The notes below the pieces were generated by a model that saw only the letters and a list, made by a program, of their open reading frames with translations, was not told where the DNA came from and searched no databases. From positions 1 to 46,763 of the forward strand of contig CAZMBM010000004.1 in NCBI GenBank assembly GCA_964564475.1: a stretch of DNA of 46,763 nt, read 5' to 3'. The position numbers were made by a program, and so were the translations under genes. Positions within the stretch are counted from its first letter, which is position 1, and the number at the start of each line of letters is the position of its first letter. The stretch is from CG1-02-35-72 sp964564475 (GTDB lineage Bacteria; Bacteroidota; Bacteroidia; Flavobacteriales; Flavobacteriaceae). Below are positions 7,728-15,949 of the stretch, piece by piece.

Positions 7728-8960
7728 ATGCAACAACTCATAGATAGATTTATCTCATATATTACTATTGATACGCAATCTGACCCAAACAACCCTCAAT
7801 TTCCAAGTACAGAAAAGCAATGGAATCTAGCTAAGCATCTTGAAAAAGAGCTGGTAAATATTGGTTTAGCCGATGTAAATTTAGATGCCAATTGTTACCT
7901 AACAGCCACCTTACCGTCAAATGTGAGTCACAAAGTACCTACTATAGGATTTATAGCACATATAGATACCAGTCCTGATTTTACGGCCGAAAAAGTCAAT
8001 CCTCAGATACATAAAAATTACGACGGCAAGGCCATTGTCTTAAATAAAGAAGAAAATATTGTCCTCTCTCTGGACGATTTTGACGATTTATTAAAATACA
8101 AGGGGCAAACACTCATAACAACCGATGGTACCACACTGCTTGGCGCTGATGACAAAGCCGGCATTGCCGAAATTGTTACTGCAGTAGAGTACTTAATCAA
8201 GCATCCTGAAATAAAGCACGGGCCTATAAGAATAGGTTTTACACCCGATGAAGAAGTAGGAAAAGGCGCACATAAATTTGATGTTAAGGCTTTTAATGCC
8301 GACTGGGCTTACACTATAGACGGCAGTGAAGTGGGTGAATTGGAGTATGAAAACTTTAATGCTGCCAGTGGTGTGGTAGAAATAAAGGGTAAAATTGTAC
8401 ACCCGGGTTATGCAAAAGGAAAAATGATAAACTCAATGTACATCGCAACGCAGTTTATAAATGCTTTACCTAGCGATGAAGTTCCCGAAAAAACAGAAGG
8501 TTACGAAGGTTTTTTCCATTTATACGGTATGGATGGTAAAGTTGAAGCCACAACACTACATTATATAATTAGAGACCACAATCACAATAAATTTGAAGCG
8601 CGTAAAGAACAATTTAAAGCCGTAGCCACCAAAATAAATCAAAATTTAGGTAAAGACTTGGTTAAAGTAACGGTAAAAGATCAATACTACAATATGAAAG
8701 AAAAGGTAGAGCCTGTAAAACACATTGTAGATATTGCCGAAGAAGCTATGATTAAGGCAGGCATAAAACCCAATATAAAAGCTATCCGTGGTGGTACAGA
8801 TGGCTCGCAACTATCTTATATGGGGCTTCCCTGCCCCAATATTTTTGCAGGAGGTCTCAACTTCCATGGACGATATGAATATGTACCCGTTGAATCTATG
8901 CAAAAAGCTATTGAAGTAATTATTAATATAGCCGCCATAACGGCTCAAAAATTCGAATAA
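7728..8960 (+). CDS. pepT: Peptidase T (tripeptidase), M20 family
   Basis: A 410-residue cytosolic di-zinc aminotripeptidase that releases the N-terminal residue from tripeptides. Metal and catalytic positions are all present: H78 and D80 in AHIDTSPDF, bridging D141 in GADDKAG, catalytic E175 and metal E176 in TPDEEVGKG, the TIDGSEVGE loop, and the late His in NFHGRYEYV. Length and motif order fit PepT (about 410) rather than other M20 members. It is followed after 5 bp by lysA, so the two form an operon from the promoter at 7678-7708. The link to lysine synthesis may reflect amino-acid recycling. Confidence 0.97.
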   Translation: MQQLIDRFISYITIDTQSDPNNPQFPSTEKQWNLAKHLEKELVNIGLADVNLDANCYLTATLPSNVSHKVPTIGFIAHIDTSPDFTAEKVNPQIHKNYDGKAIVLNKEENIVLSLDDFDDLLKYKGQTLITTDGTTLLGADDKAGIAEIVTAVEYLIKHPEIKHGPIRIGFTPDEEVGKGAHKFDVKAFNADWAYTIDGSEVGELEYENFNAASGVVEIKGKIVHPGYAKGKMINSMYIATQFINALPSDEVPEKTEGYEGFFHLYGMDGKVEATTLHYIIRDHNHNKFEARKEQFKAVATKINQNLGKDLVKVTVKDQYYNMKEKVEPVKHIVDIAEEAMIKAGIKPNIKAIRGGTDGSQLSYMGLPCPNIFAGGLNFHGRYEYVPVESMQKAIEVIINIAAITAQKFE

Positions 8961-8965
8961 ATTTA

Positions 8966-10171
8966 ATGGACACAAATCTCTTAAACAGCTTGGCCAAAAA
9001 ATACGGTACACCTTTGTATGTTTATGACGCTTCTAAAATAGCTTCACAATACAACAGAATTACAGAAGCTTTTAAAACAGTAAAAAATTTAAAAATTAAT
9101 TATGCTGTTAAAGCTTTATCAAATTCTGCAATTTTAAAATTGTTTAAATCGTTTGATTCGGGACTAGACACTGTTTCTATTCAAGAAGTGAAACTTGGCT
9201 TAAAGGCAGGATTTTCGCCCAAAGATATTATTTACACACCCAACGGCGTATCGCTCAATGAAATTGAAGAAGTAGCCAAACTAGGTGTACAAATAAATAT
9301 AGACAACCTGTCTATTCTAGAGCAATTTGGCAGCAAACACCCAAATATTCCTGTATGTGTACGTATAAATCCACATGTTATGGCAGGTGGTAACCGTAAA
9401 ATATCTGTAGGTCACATCGATTCTAAATTCGGAATTTCTGTTCATCAAGTCCCTCATATTCTGCGTATTGCAAAAAATACACAGATGGCTATCAATGGTG
9501 TGCATATGCATACCGGATCAGATATTTTAGACATAGATGTTTTTATCACCGCTACAGAAATTCTTTTTAACGTCGCCGCTCAATTTAAAGATTTGGCTTT
9601 TATAGACTTTGGCAGTGGTTTTAAAGTACCCTATAAAAAAGGTGACATCTCAACTAATATTGATGAATTGGGTGATAAATTAAGCGTGCGTTTTAACCAA
9701 TTTTGTAAAGATTACGGCAAAGAAATTAGTTTGATGTTTGAACCCGGTAAATTCTTGGTAAGTGAGGCGGGCTATTTTTTAGCCGATGTCAATGTGATAA
9801 AACAAACCACTTCTAATATTTTTGCCGGAGTTGACAGTGGCTTTAACCATCTTATTCGCCCCATGTTTTACGATTCCTATCATCATATAACAAATATCTC
9901 TAATCCAAGCGGTAAAGAACGCTATTACACTGTTGTAGGTTATATATGTGAAACCGACACATTTGGTGCCAACAGGCGTATAAACAAGATTAACGAGGGC
10001 GACATACTTTGCTTTAACAATGCCGGTGCCTATTGCTTTTCTATGGCCTCCAATTACAACTCGCGCTACCGCCCTGCCGAAGTTTTAATATACAAAGGCA
10101 AACCGCATTTAATCAGAAAACACGAAACTTTTGAAGATATTATAAAAAATCAAGTGGATATTACTTTGTAA
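8966..10171 (+). CDS. lysA: Diaminopimelate decarboxylase
   Basis: A 401-residue PLP enzyme of fold type III that converts meso-diaminopimelate to L-lysine and CO2, the last step of lysine synthesis. The PLP lysine is K49 in INYAVKALSN. Further motifs are HMHTGSDI (substrate/PLP loop), FEPGKFLVSEAGYF, the catalytic CETDTFG segment contributed across the dimer, and the C-terminal NNAGAYCFSMASNYNSR. The start ATG is 5 bp after the pepT stop. Homologous arginine or carboxynorspermidine decarboxylases are less likely given the CETDTF and GAYCFSMASNYN motifs. The -33 box of the following thr promoter lies inside the last codons of this gene. Confidence 0.95.
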   Translation: MDTNLLNSLAKKYGTPLYVYDASKIASQYNRITEAFKTVKNLKINYAVKALSNSAILKLFKSFDSGLDTVSIQEVKLGLKAGFSPKDIIYTPNGVSLNEIEEVAKLGVQINIDNLSILEQFGSKHPNIPVCVRINPHVMAGGNRKISVGHIDSKFGISVHQVPHILRIAKNTQMAINGVHMHTGSDILDIDVFITATEILFNVAAQFKDLAFIDFGSGFKVPYKKGDISTNIDELGDKLSVRFNQFCKDYGKEISLMFEPGKFLVSEAGYFLADVNVIKQTTSNIFAGVDSGFNHLIRPMFYDSYHHITNISNPSGKERYYTVVGYICETDTFGANRRINKINEGDILCFNNAGAYCFSMASNYNSRYRPAEVLIYKGKPHLIRKHETFEDIIKNQVDITL

Positions 10172-10194
10172 ATTAAATTAAATATTTACTTTTG
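10165..10194 (+). promoter_or_regulatory. Promoter of the thr operon
   Basis: TTTG at 10165-10168 (inside the end of lysA), an 18-nt spacer, and TACTTTTG at 10187-10194. It is a full match to the Bacteroidota consensus. By the usual spacing, transcription would start near 10198-10201, that is, at or next to the first ATG of the leader ORF. Confidence 0.75.
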
Positions 10195-10198
10195 CCCT

Positions 10199-10291
10199 AT
10201 GAAAATAGGCAACTCAATTTGTACTTCAACATTAAACGCACAGGCTACTATGCGTTTTACTGCTATTTTCACTATGACCCTTTGGGGTTAA
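10199..10291 (+). CDS. thrL: Putative threonine operon leader peptide
   Basis: A 30-codon ORF between the thr promoter and thrA. It contains six Thr and three Ile codons; the last 13 residues, MRFTAIFTMTLWG, hold three Thr and one Ile. In enterobacteria the thrABC leader is likewise rich in Thr and Ile, the two end products that control the operon, so position and composition argue for an attenuation peptide. Two starts are possible: ATG 10199, which nearly coincides with the predicted transcription start (leaderless translation), or ATG 10250, which gives only the 13-residue peptide. I see no classical stem plus U-tract after it, so the mechanism may not be simple Rho-independent attenuation. 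Confidence 0.6.
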   Translation: MKIGNSICTSTLNAQATMRFTAIFTMTLWG

Positions 10292-10317
10292 TATTTTATA
10301 TCCTTCCGTCCATACAT

Positions 10318-10346
10318 ATATCTTTATAATACGAACATAAAGGTAT
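10318..10346 (+). promoter_or_regulatory. Stem-loop in the thr leader region
   Basis: ATATCTTTAT at 10318-10327 can pair with ATAAAGGTAT at 10337-10346 (10 bp with one U-G wobble) around a 9-nt loop. It is not followed by a U-tract, so it is not a standard terminator. Immediately after it, TATTCACCC at 10347-10355 can pair in 8 of 9 positions with GGGTTAATA at 10285-10293, at the stop codon of the leader ORF, giving a possible alternative fold. Confidence 0.35.
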
Positions 10347-10382
10347 TATTCACCCTATTTTGGTTTAAAAAATAAAAATATC

Positions 10383-12830
10383 ATGAAAATTTTAAAATTT
10401 GGTGGCACATCAGTAGCCAATACAAGCAGTATAAAAAAAACACTTAATATCATAGAAAAAAGAGCTTCTAAAGAACCTGTAACCATAGTTGTCTCAGCTC
10501 TTGGCGGATTGACAAATCTGCTTATAAAAACAGCTGAACGCGCTTCAAAAAGCGATAAAAACTACAGCGATAATATTCCAATAATTAAACAAAGACATGT
10601 TGAGGTTATTACAAGTTTATTAAAGAAAAGCGACCTAGAACCTGTTTTAAACACCGTTACCAAACTCATAGATAACTTAGAGGCTTTGTTAGAAGGTGTC
10701 TTCTTAATTAATGAACTTTCAGAATGTTCAAAAGACAAAATTGTAAGTCAAGGCGAATTACTCTCTTCTTACATCTTATCCGAAATCTTAAAATCTAAAA
10801 AATTAGATACCGTAAGATGCAATGCCCAAGAGTTAATTATTACCGATGAAAATTATGGCCATGCTGTCGTAGATTTTAAAACAACAAATGCAAACATCAA
10901 AAACTATTTTGCTAAAAACACACATCAAATAGTCATTCTACCCGGGTTTGTGGCAAAATCAAAAAAAGGAAAGCCCACTACCTTAGGACGCGGTGGTTCC
11001 GATTTTACAGCTGCCATTTTAGCGGCCGCATTAGATGTTTCTGTTTTAGAAATATGGACAGACGTCAGCGGTATGTTTACAGCCAATCCAAAATTGGTCA
11101 AACAAGCCAATCCCATAAAGAAAATATCCTATCAAGAAGCTATGGAATTGTCTCATTTTGGCGCCAAGGTTATTTACCCGCCAACCATTCATCCTGTTTT
11201 ACAAAAAAACATTCCGATTCTCATAAAAAACACGTTCTCACCTGATGATGAAGGGACATTAATTACACGTAACAGTAATAAACATAAGTATTTAGCCAGA
11301 GGGATTAGCCATATAGAAAATATCGCTTTATTAACACTCGAAGGCAGTGGTATGGTAGGCGTTCCCAGTATTGCCAAACGCTTTTTAGGAGCACTTGCCA
11401 ATCCTAATATCAATATCACACTGATAACACAAGCCTCTTCAGAACATTCTATTTGTATTGGAATTCACGAAGAAGATGCCAAACTGGCCAAAAAAGTGGC
11501 CGATGAAGCCTTTGCCTTTGAAATAACCAGACATCGCATAAAACCTGTTGTCATAGAAAAAAAATTAGCAATTGTAGCAGTTGTGGGCGATAATATGAAA
11601 AACCATCAAGGCATAAGTGGTAAAATGTTTAGCGCCTTGGGTAAAAATAATGTAAACATCAGAGCTATCGCACAAGGAGCTTCAGAAAAAAACATATCGG
11701 CTGTTATCGCTAAAAGCGATGTAAAAAAAGCTTTAAACACCCTACATGATGCCTTTTTTGAAGGTCATATAAAACAACTCAACATATTTATTGCAGGGGT
11801 AGGAAACGTCGGTAGTCAATTAGTAGCGCAAATTGCCAAACAAACAAATTATTTAAAAGAAAATGCTTTTTTAAATCTGCGTATTATAGGTATTACAAAT
11901 TCTCGTACTATGATTTTTAACGAGGAAGGTCTTTCTTTAAAATCATGGCAAAAAGATCTTTCAAAAGGACGAAAAGCCGATTTAGATACTTTTTATAAAA
12001 AAGTAAAATCACTAAACCTCAGAAATAGTATTTTTATAGATAATACGGCCACCTCTAAGGTGTCTAATTATTATGCCGACTATTTAAGAGAAAGTATTGC
12101 TGTGGTAACTTGTAATAAAATAGCCTGTTCAAGTGACTTAAATAATTATAAATTACTCAAACACTTAGCCCGTGAATACAATGCGCCGTTTTTATTTGAA
12201 ACCAATGTGGGTGCCGGCCTACCTGTCATAAATACCCTTAATAATCTTATAGATTCGGGTGATAAAATCACCAAAATACAAGCGGTTTTGTCGGGGAGTT
12301 TAAATTTTATTTTCAATAATTTTAATCCCGGTAAAAAATTTATCGATATTGTCAAACAAGCCGGTAGCGAAGGCTACACCGAACCCGACCCCAGAATTGA
12401 TTTAAGTGGTATAGATGTGATGCGGAAAATCCTAATACTCGCCAGAGAAAGTGGCTACGGTTTAGAGTTGTCTGATATCGAAAATAAATCCTTTTTACCC
12501 GAATCGAGTTTAAAAGCCGAAAGTATAGAAGCGTTTTACACATCACTGGATAAAGAAAATGAACATTTTAAAAAGTTGTCTGCCCAAGCCGAACAAAAAA
12601 ACTGCCAATTAAAATATGTGGCCGAATTTAATGAGGGAAAAGCCCAAGTAGGTTTACAAGAAGTAGATACCAAACATCCTTTTTATAATCTTGAAGGTAA
12701 AGATAATTGCGTGCTTTTTTATTCTGAAAGGTATCCGGAGCAACCTTTAATGGTTAAGGGGGCCGGTGCAGGCGCTGCGGTAACGGCATCGGGTATTTTT
12801 GCTGATATCATTAGAGTTGGTCGTAAATAG
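10383..12830 (+). CDS. thrA: Bifunctional aspartate kinase / homoserine dehydrogenase I
   Basis: An 815-residue fusion protein catalysing the first and third steps from aspartate to threonine. The kinase domain (1 to about 290) has KFGGTS at 5-10 and GRGGSD at 202-207. Two ACT-type regulatory segments follow (about 315-455), beginning ALLTLEGSGMVGVPSIAK and AIVAVVGDNMKNHQGIS. The homoserine dehydrogenase domain starts at about 465 with the NAD(P) loop FIAGVGNVGSQ, then VVTCNKIA and ETNVGAGLPVINTL. Length fits ThrA/MetL types (810-820). As the ACT-bearing enzyme leading thrBC it is expected to be feedback-inhibited by threonine. The gene begins the thrABC operon after the leader region. Confidence 0.97.
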   Translation: MKILKFGGTSVANTSSIKKTLNIIEKRASKEPVTIVVSALGGLTNLLIKTAERASKSDKNYSDNIPIIKQRHVEVITSLLKKSDLEPVLNTVTKLIDNLEALLEGVFLINELSECSKDKIVSQGELLSSYILSEILKSKKLDTVRCNAQELIITDENYGHAVVDFKTTNANIKNYFAKNTHQIVILPGFVAKSKKGKPTTLGRGGSDFTAAILAAALDVSVLEIWTDVSGMFTANPKLVKQANPIKKISYQEAMELSHFGAKVIYPPTIHPVLQKNIPILIKNTFSPDDEGTLITRNSNKHKYLARGISHIENIALLTLEGSGMVGVPSIAKRFLGALANPNINITLITQASSEHSICIGIHEEDAKLAKKVADEAFAFEITRHRIKPVVIEKKLAIVAVVGDNMKNHQGISGKMFSALGKNNVNIRAIAQGASEKNISAVIAKSDVKKALNTLHDAFFEGHIKQLNIFIAGVGNVGSQLVAQIAKQTNYLKENAFLNLRIIGITNSRTMIFNEEGLSLKSWQKDLSKGRKADLDTFYKKVKSLNLRNSIFIDNTATSKVSNYYADYLRESIAVVTCNKIACSSDLNNYKLLKHLAREYNAPFLFETNVGAGLPVINTLNNLIDSGDKITKIQAVLSGSLNFIFNNFNPGKKFIDIVKQAGSEGYTEPDPRIDLSGIDVMRKILILARESGYGLELSDIENKSFLPESSLKAESIEAFYTSLDKENEHFKKLSAQAEQKNCQLKYVAEFNEGKAQVGLQEVDTKHPFYNLEGKDNCVLFYSERYPEQPLMVKGAGAGAAVTASGIFADIIRVGRK

Positions 12831-12856
12831 ATTAAATTTGTTATATATTTTAAATT

Positions 12857-13780
12857 ATGAATTCTATAAAAATATTTGCCCCGGCAACCGTAGCCAATGT
12901 GTCTTGCGGTTTTGATGTCTTAGGTTTTGCCTTAGACAGCGTGGGCGATATCATGCACCTCAAAAAAACAAACGTAAAAGGTTTAAAAATCACTAAAATA
13001 GAAGGGGCTGATTTATCTTTCAATCCAAAACAAAATGTTGTGGGTGCTGCCGGATATGCCTTTTTAAAAGCTTTTGATGCAGATGTTGGTTTTGAAATAG
13101 AGATTTACAAAAAGATAAAACCCGGCAGTGGTATTGGCAGCAGTGCCGCCAGTGCTGCAGGGACTGTTTTCGCTATGAATACGCTTTTAGGAAACCCTTT
13201 TGGCAAGAAAGATTTAGTGGCGTTTGCTATGGAAGGCGAACGTTTGGCTTGTGGAGCCGCCATTGCCGATAATGTTTCGGCGGCTTTATTTGGCGGTTTT
13301 ACCTTGGTTAGAAGCTATGACCCTTTAGATATTGTTAAAATACATACCCCAAGTCAGCTGTACGCCACAATTATCCATCCACAAATTGAAGTTAAAACTG
13401 AGACGGCACGTCAAATACTAAACGACACAGTCCCTTTAAGCGATGCCATTAAGCAATGGGGTAATGTTGGCGGATTAATTAGTGGTTTATACACAGAAGA
13501 CTACAAGCTTATTAGCCGTTCTTTACACGATTATATTGTAGAACCCCTTAGAGCTACTTTAATTCCCGGCTTCGATGCTGTCAAACAAAGCGCCTTAAAA
13601 GCAGGAGCCTTAGGTTGTGGCATTTCGGGTTCAGGCCCTTCTATTTTTGCGCTTTGCAAAGGTGTAGAAAATGCCCAATCTGTAGCCAAAGCCATACAAA
13701 ATATTTATAAAAACATCGGTATCACCTTTAATATCTATGTCTCTAAAATGAATACCCAAGGGGTGAAAATAATTTCTTAA
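12857..13780 (+). CDS. thrB: Homoserine kinase
   Basis: A 307-residue GHMP-family kinase that phosphorylates homoserine to O-phosphohomoserine. The N-terminal strand pattern is KIFAPATVANVSCGFDVLG. The ATP loop is PGSGIGSSA at 89-97 and the C-terminal GHMP motif is GCGISGSGPSIFAL. Length is typical for ThrB. It lies 26 bp after thrA and 4 bp before thrC, in the same transcription unit. Confidence 0.97.
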   Translation: MNSIKIFAPATVANVSCGFDVLGFALDSVGDIMHLKKTNVKGLKITKIEGADLSFNPKQNVVGAAGYAFLKAFDADVGFEIEIYKKIKPGSGIGSSAASAAGTVFAMNTLLGNPFGKKDLVAFAMEGERLACGAAIADNVSAALFGGFTLVRSYDPLDIVKIHTPSQLYATIIHPQIEVKTETARQILNDTVPLSDAIKQWGNVGGLISGLYTEDYKLISRSLHDYIVEPLRATLIPGFDAVKQSALKAGALGCGISGSGPSIFALCKGVENAQSVAKAIQNIYKNIGITFNIYVSKMNTQGVKIIS

Positions 13781-13784
13781 TACG

Positions 13785-15080
13785 ATGACAAACTACAAAA
13801 GTTTAAACAAAAAAGCGGCTATAACTAATTTCAAAACGGCTGTTATTAAAGGCCTTGCCGAAGATAAGGGTTTGTATTTTCCCGAAAAAATTACCCCGTT
13901 ACCCAAGTCATTTTTTAAAAAAATAAAAAAGTTTTCTAACAATGATATCGCCTTTAGCTTAATAAAACAGTTTGTGAGTAACAATATCCCAAATGAGGCT
14001 TTAAAAAACATTATAAAAGAGACTTTATCATTTGACTTTCCGTTGATTGAAATAGAACCCAACATCTATGCTTTAGAACTATATCACGGCCCCACAATGG
14101 CTTTTAAAGATGTCGGCGCACGATTTATGGCGCGTTGCTTTGCCTATTTCAACAAGAGTAGCACTCAAGAAGTTACCGTTTTAGTAGCCACCTCGGGTGA
14201 TACCGGTGGTGCCGTAGCCAGTGGCTTTTTAGGTGTCAAAGGCATAAAGGTCGTTATTTTATATCCGACAGGAAAAGTGAGTGCTATTCAAGAAAAACAA
14301 CTTACCACACTAGGTCAGAACATCACAGCCTTATCCGTTAAGGGTACTTTTGACGACTGCCAAGCCATGGTAAAAACGGCTTTTTTAGATACCGATATTA
14401 CCTCAAAAAGACAATTAACATCTGCCAATTCTATTAATATTGCACGATGGTTGCCTCAGATGTTTTATTTTGTCTTTGCCTACAAGCAACTCAAAGAGAC
14501 TTCAAAACCCCTTGTTTTTGCAGTTCCAAGCGGTAATTTTGGCAATATTTGCGCCGGTATGATGGCACAAAAATTGGGTTTACCTGTAAAAATGTTTATT
14601 GCGGCTACCAATGTAAATGATGTTGTGCCCAACTATTTAAAAACAGGTAATTATAAACCAAAAACTTCAAAAGCCACGATTTCTAATGCAATGGATGTGG
14701 GCAATCCGAGTAACTTTATCCGTATTCAAGAGCTTTACAATAACGATTTGTACAGCTTAAAAAAACACTTGACTTCTCAAGCTTTTACCGATGATGAAAC
14801 CCGCAAGGCACTTAAAACATTATACTTAAAAAAGAACTACTTAGCAGACCCACATGGGGCTGTGGGTTACCTCGGTCTTAAATCGTATCTTAAAACAGAC
14901 AGCAATTGTCAAGGGATATTTCTAGAAACAGCGCACCCTATAAAATTTTTAGATGTAGTTGAACCGCTAATAAACAAGAAAATTGATATTCCAAGTCAAA
15001 TAAAAACTGTTTTAAACAAAGAATCTAAAACACAAACCATCAGTAATTACAAGCATTTAAAGACTTATTTATTGAGATAA
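13785..15080 (+). CDS. thrC: Threonine synthase
   Basis: A 431-residue PLP enzyme that turns O-phosphohomoserine into threonine. The Schiff-base lysine is K108 in HGPTMAFKDVGARF. The phosphate-binding loop is ATSGDTGGAVASG, and VPSGNFGNICAG is a further PLP contact. The length of about 430 and the HGPTxAFKD motif place it in the shorter subfamily typical of bacteria rather than the plant type. It is the last gene of thrABC. There is no obvious terminator in the 60 bp before the next gene, so some read-through into the downstream lipoprotein is possible. Confidence 0.97.
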   Translation: MTNYKSLNKKAAITNFKTAVIKGLAEDKGLYFPEKITPLPKSFFKKIKKFSNNDIAFSLIKQFVSNNIPNEALKNIIKETLSFDFPLIEIEPNIYALELYHGPTMAFKDVGARFMARCFAYFNKSSTQEVTVLVATSGDTGGAVASGFLGVKGIKVVILYPTGKVSAIQEKQLTTLGQNITALSVKGTFDDCQAMVKTAFLDTDITSKRQLTSANSINIARWLPQMFYFVFAYKQLKETSKPLVFAVPSGNFGNICAGMMAQKLGLPVKMFIAATNVNDVVPNYLKTGNYKPKTSKATISNAMDVGNPSNFIRIQELYNNDLYSLKKHLTSQAFTDDETRKALKTLYLKKNYLADPHGAVGYLGLKSYLKTDSNCQGIFLETAHPIKFLDVVEPLINKKIDIPSQIKTVLNKESKTQTISNYKHLKTYLLR

Positions 15081-15140
15081 ATTAATTGTAAGTTTTAAAT
15101 ATAATCCCGACTATATACAACTCAACCAAAAAAATTAATT

Positions 15141-15815
15141 ATGAAAAAAATGGCTATACTGAGCTTCTTAATCTTGATAAGTATAACTGCTTGCAAAAAT
15201 GAATCTAAACCCTCAAAAGTTAAAAAAGAGAGCAAAGCTACAGTTCAAAACGACAATACAAAATTTGGTATAGACACCTCTAGCAATCCGCAAGGATTGG
15301 CTGTGGGTACAATAGTACCAAATATAACACTTAATTTGGACGATGGTACTTCGCAAAACTTAGCCGATATGTATAAAAAACAAACAGTTGTATTGTTTTT
15401 TTACCGCGCTTATTGGTGTCCGGTATGTAACAAACACCTCTCTGCCTTTGCCAAAGAAGCCGGAAAACTCAAAGACAAAGGTGTTAAACTGATTGCCGTA
15501 ACACCTGAGTCTTACGATAATGTAGCCAAGACCCGTAAGCAAACAGGTATTAAATTTACGGTTGTGTCTGATGCCGACGACAGTATTTTAAAAGCCTTTA
15601 AAGTCGATTTTAAAGTCACCGACTCATACCAACAAATGATTCAAGACCGTTTAAACGCATCCATTGCCAAAACAAATGCCAATGGCGAAGCTGTTTTACC
15701 TGTACCTGCAACCTTTATAATAGATAAAACAGGAACTATTGTGTACCGTCAATTTGATCCCGATTATAAAAACCGCGCCGGTGTCGCCGATATTTTAGCA
15801 CATCTGCCGCAATAA
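15141..15815 (+). CDS. Peroxiredoxin-like (AhpC/TSA) lipoprotein
   Basis: A 224-residue protein with a lipoprotein signal and lipidated C18 (SITAC). A Lys/Ser-rich linker follows to about residue 45. The thioredoxin-fold domain carries RAYWCPVCNKH with C93 and C96, then VKLIAVTPESYDNV and a C-terminal PVPATFIIDKTGTIVYRQFDPDY. The motif is that of AhpC/TSA-like peroxiredoxin relatives. The C-P-V-C pair suggests thiol-disulfide chemistry or peroxide reduction in the periplasm. It is followed by a strong terminator. Whether it is a peroxidase or a disulfide reductase cannot be decided from sequence. Confidence 0.85.
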   Translation: MKKMAILSFLILISITACKNESKPSKVKKESKATVQNDNTKFGIDTSSNPQGLAVGTIVPNITLNLDDGTSQNLADMYKKQTVVLFFYRAYWCPVCNKHLSAFAKEAGKLKDKGVKLIAVTPESYDNVAKTRKQTGIKFTVVSDADDSILKAFKVDFKVTDSYQQMIQDRLNASIAKTNANGEAVLPVPATFIIDKTGTIVYRQFDPDYKNRAGVADILAHLPQ

Positions 15816-15838
15816 ATCCTATCTACTAACTGTTTTAA

Positions 15839-15875
15839 AATCCGATGTATCTTTTTAGATTAATCGGATTTTTTT
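15839..15875 (+). terminator. Rho-independent terminator after the peroxiredoxin-like gene
   Basis: AATCCGAT at 15839-15846 pairs with ATCGGATT at 15863-15870. Inner ATCT/AGAT pairing is possible, and an uninterrupted T run ends at 15875. Confidence 0.9.
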
Positions 15876-15912
15876 GTTTCTGTAAGTGATGCTGAAAAAG
15901 TATAATAAATTG

Positions 15913-15920
15913 TACTTTTG
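15913..15920 (+). promoter_or_regulatory. -7 promoter box of gcvT
   Basis: TACTTTTG is a perfect -7 box 29 nt before ATG 15950. It excludes the in-frame GTG at 15920, which would lie upstream of the transcription start. Confidence 0.6.
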
Positions 15921-15949
15921 TGGCTCCTAAATTTTATACAAAAAGTAAC

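Noticed and set aside
10383..10403. AT-rich palindrome at the start of thrA (AAATTTTAAAATTT)
   Set aside because: It is explained by the codons for the conserved KILKFGG start and is weak as a structure.
15920..15949. GTG start ten codons upstream of gcvT
   Set aside because: It overlaps the last base of the -7 box and lies before the predicted transcript start.
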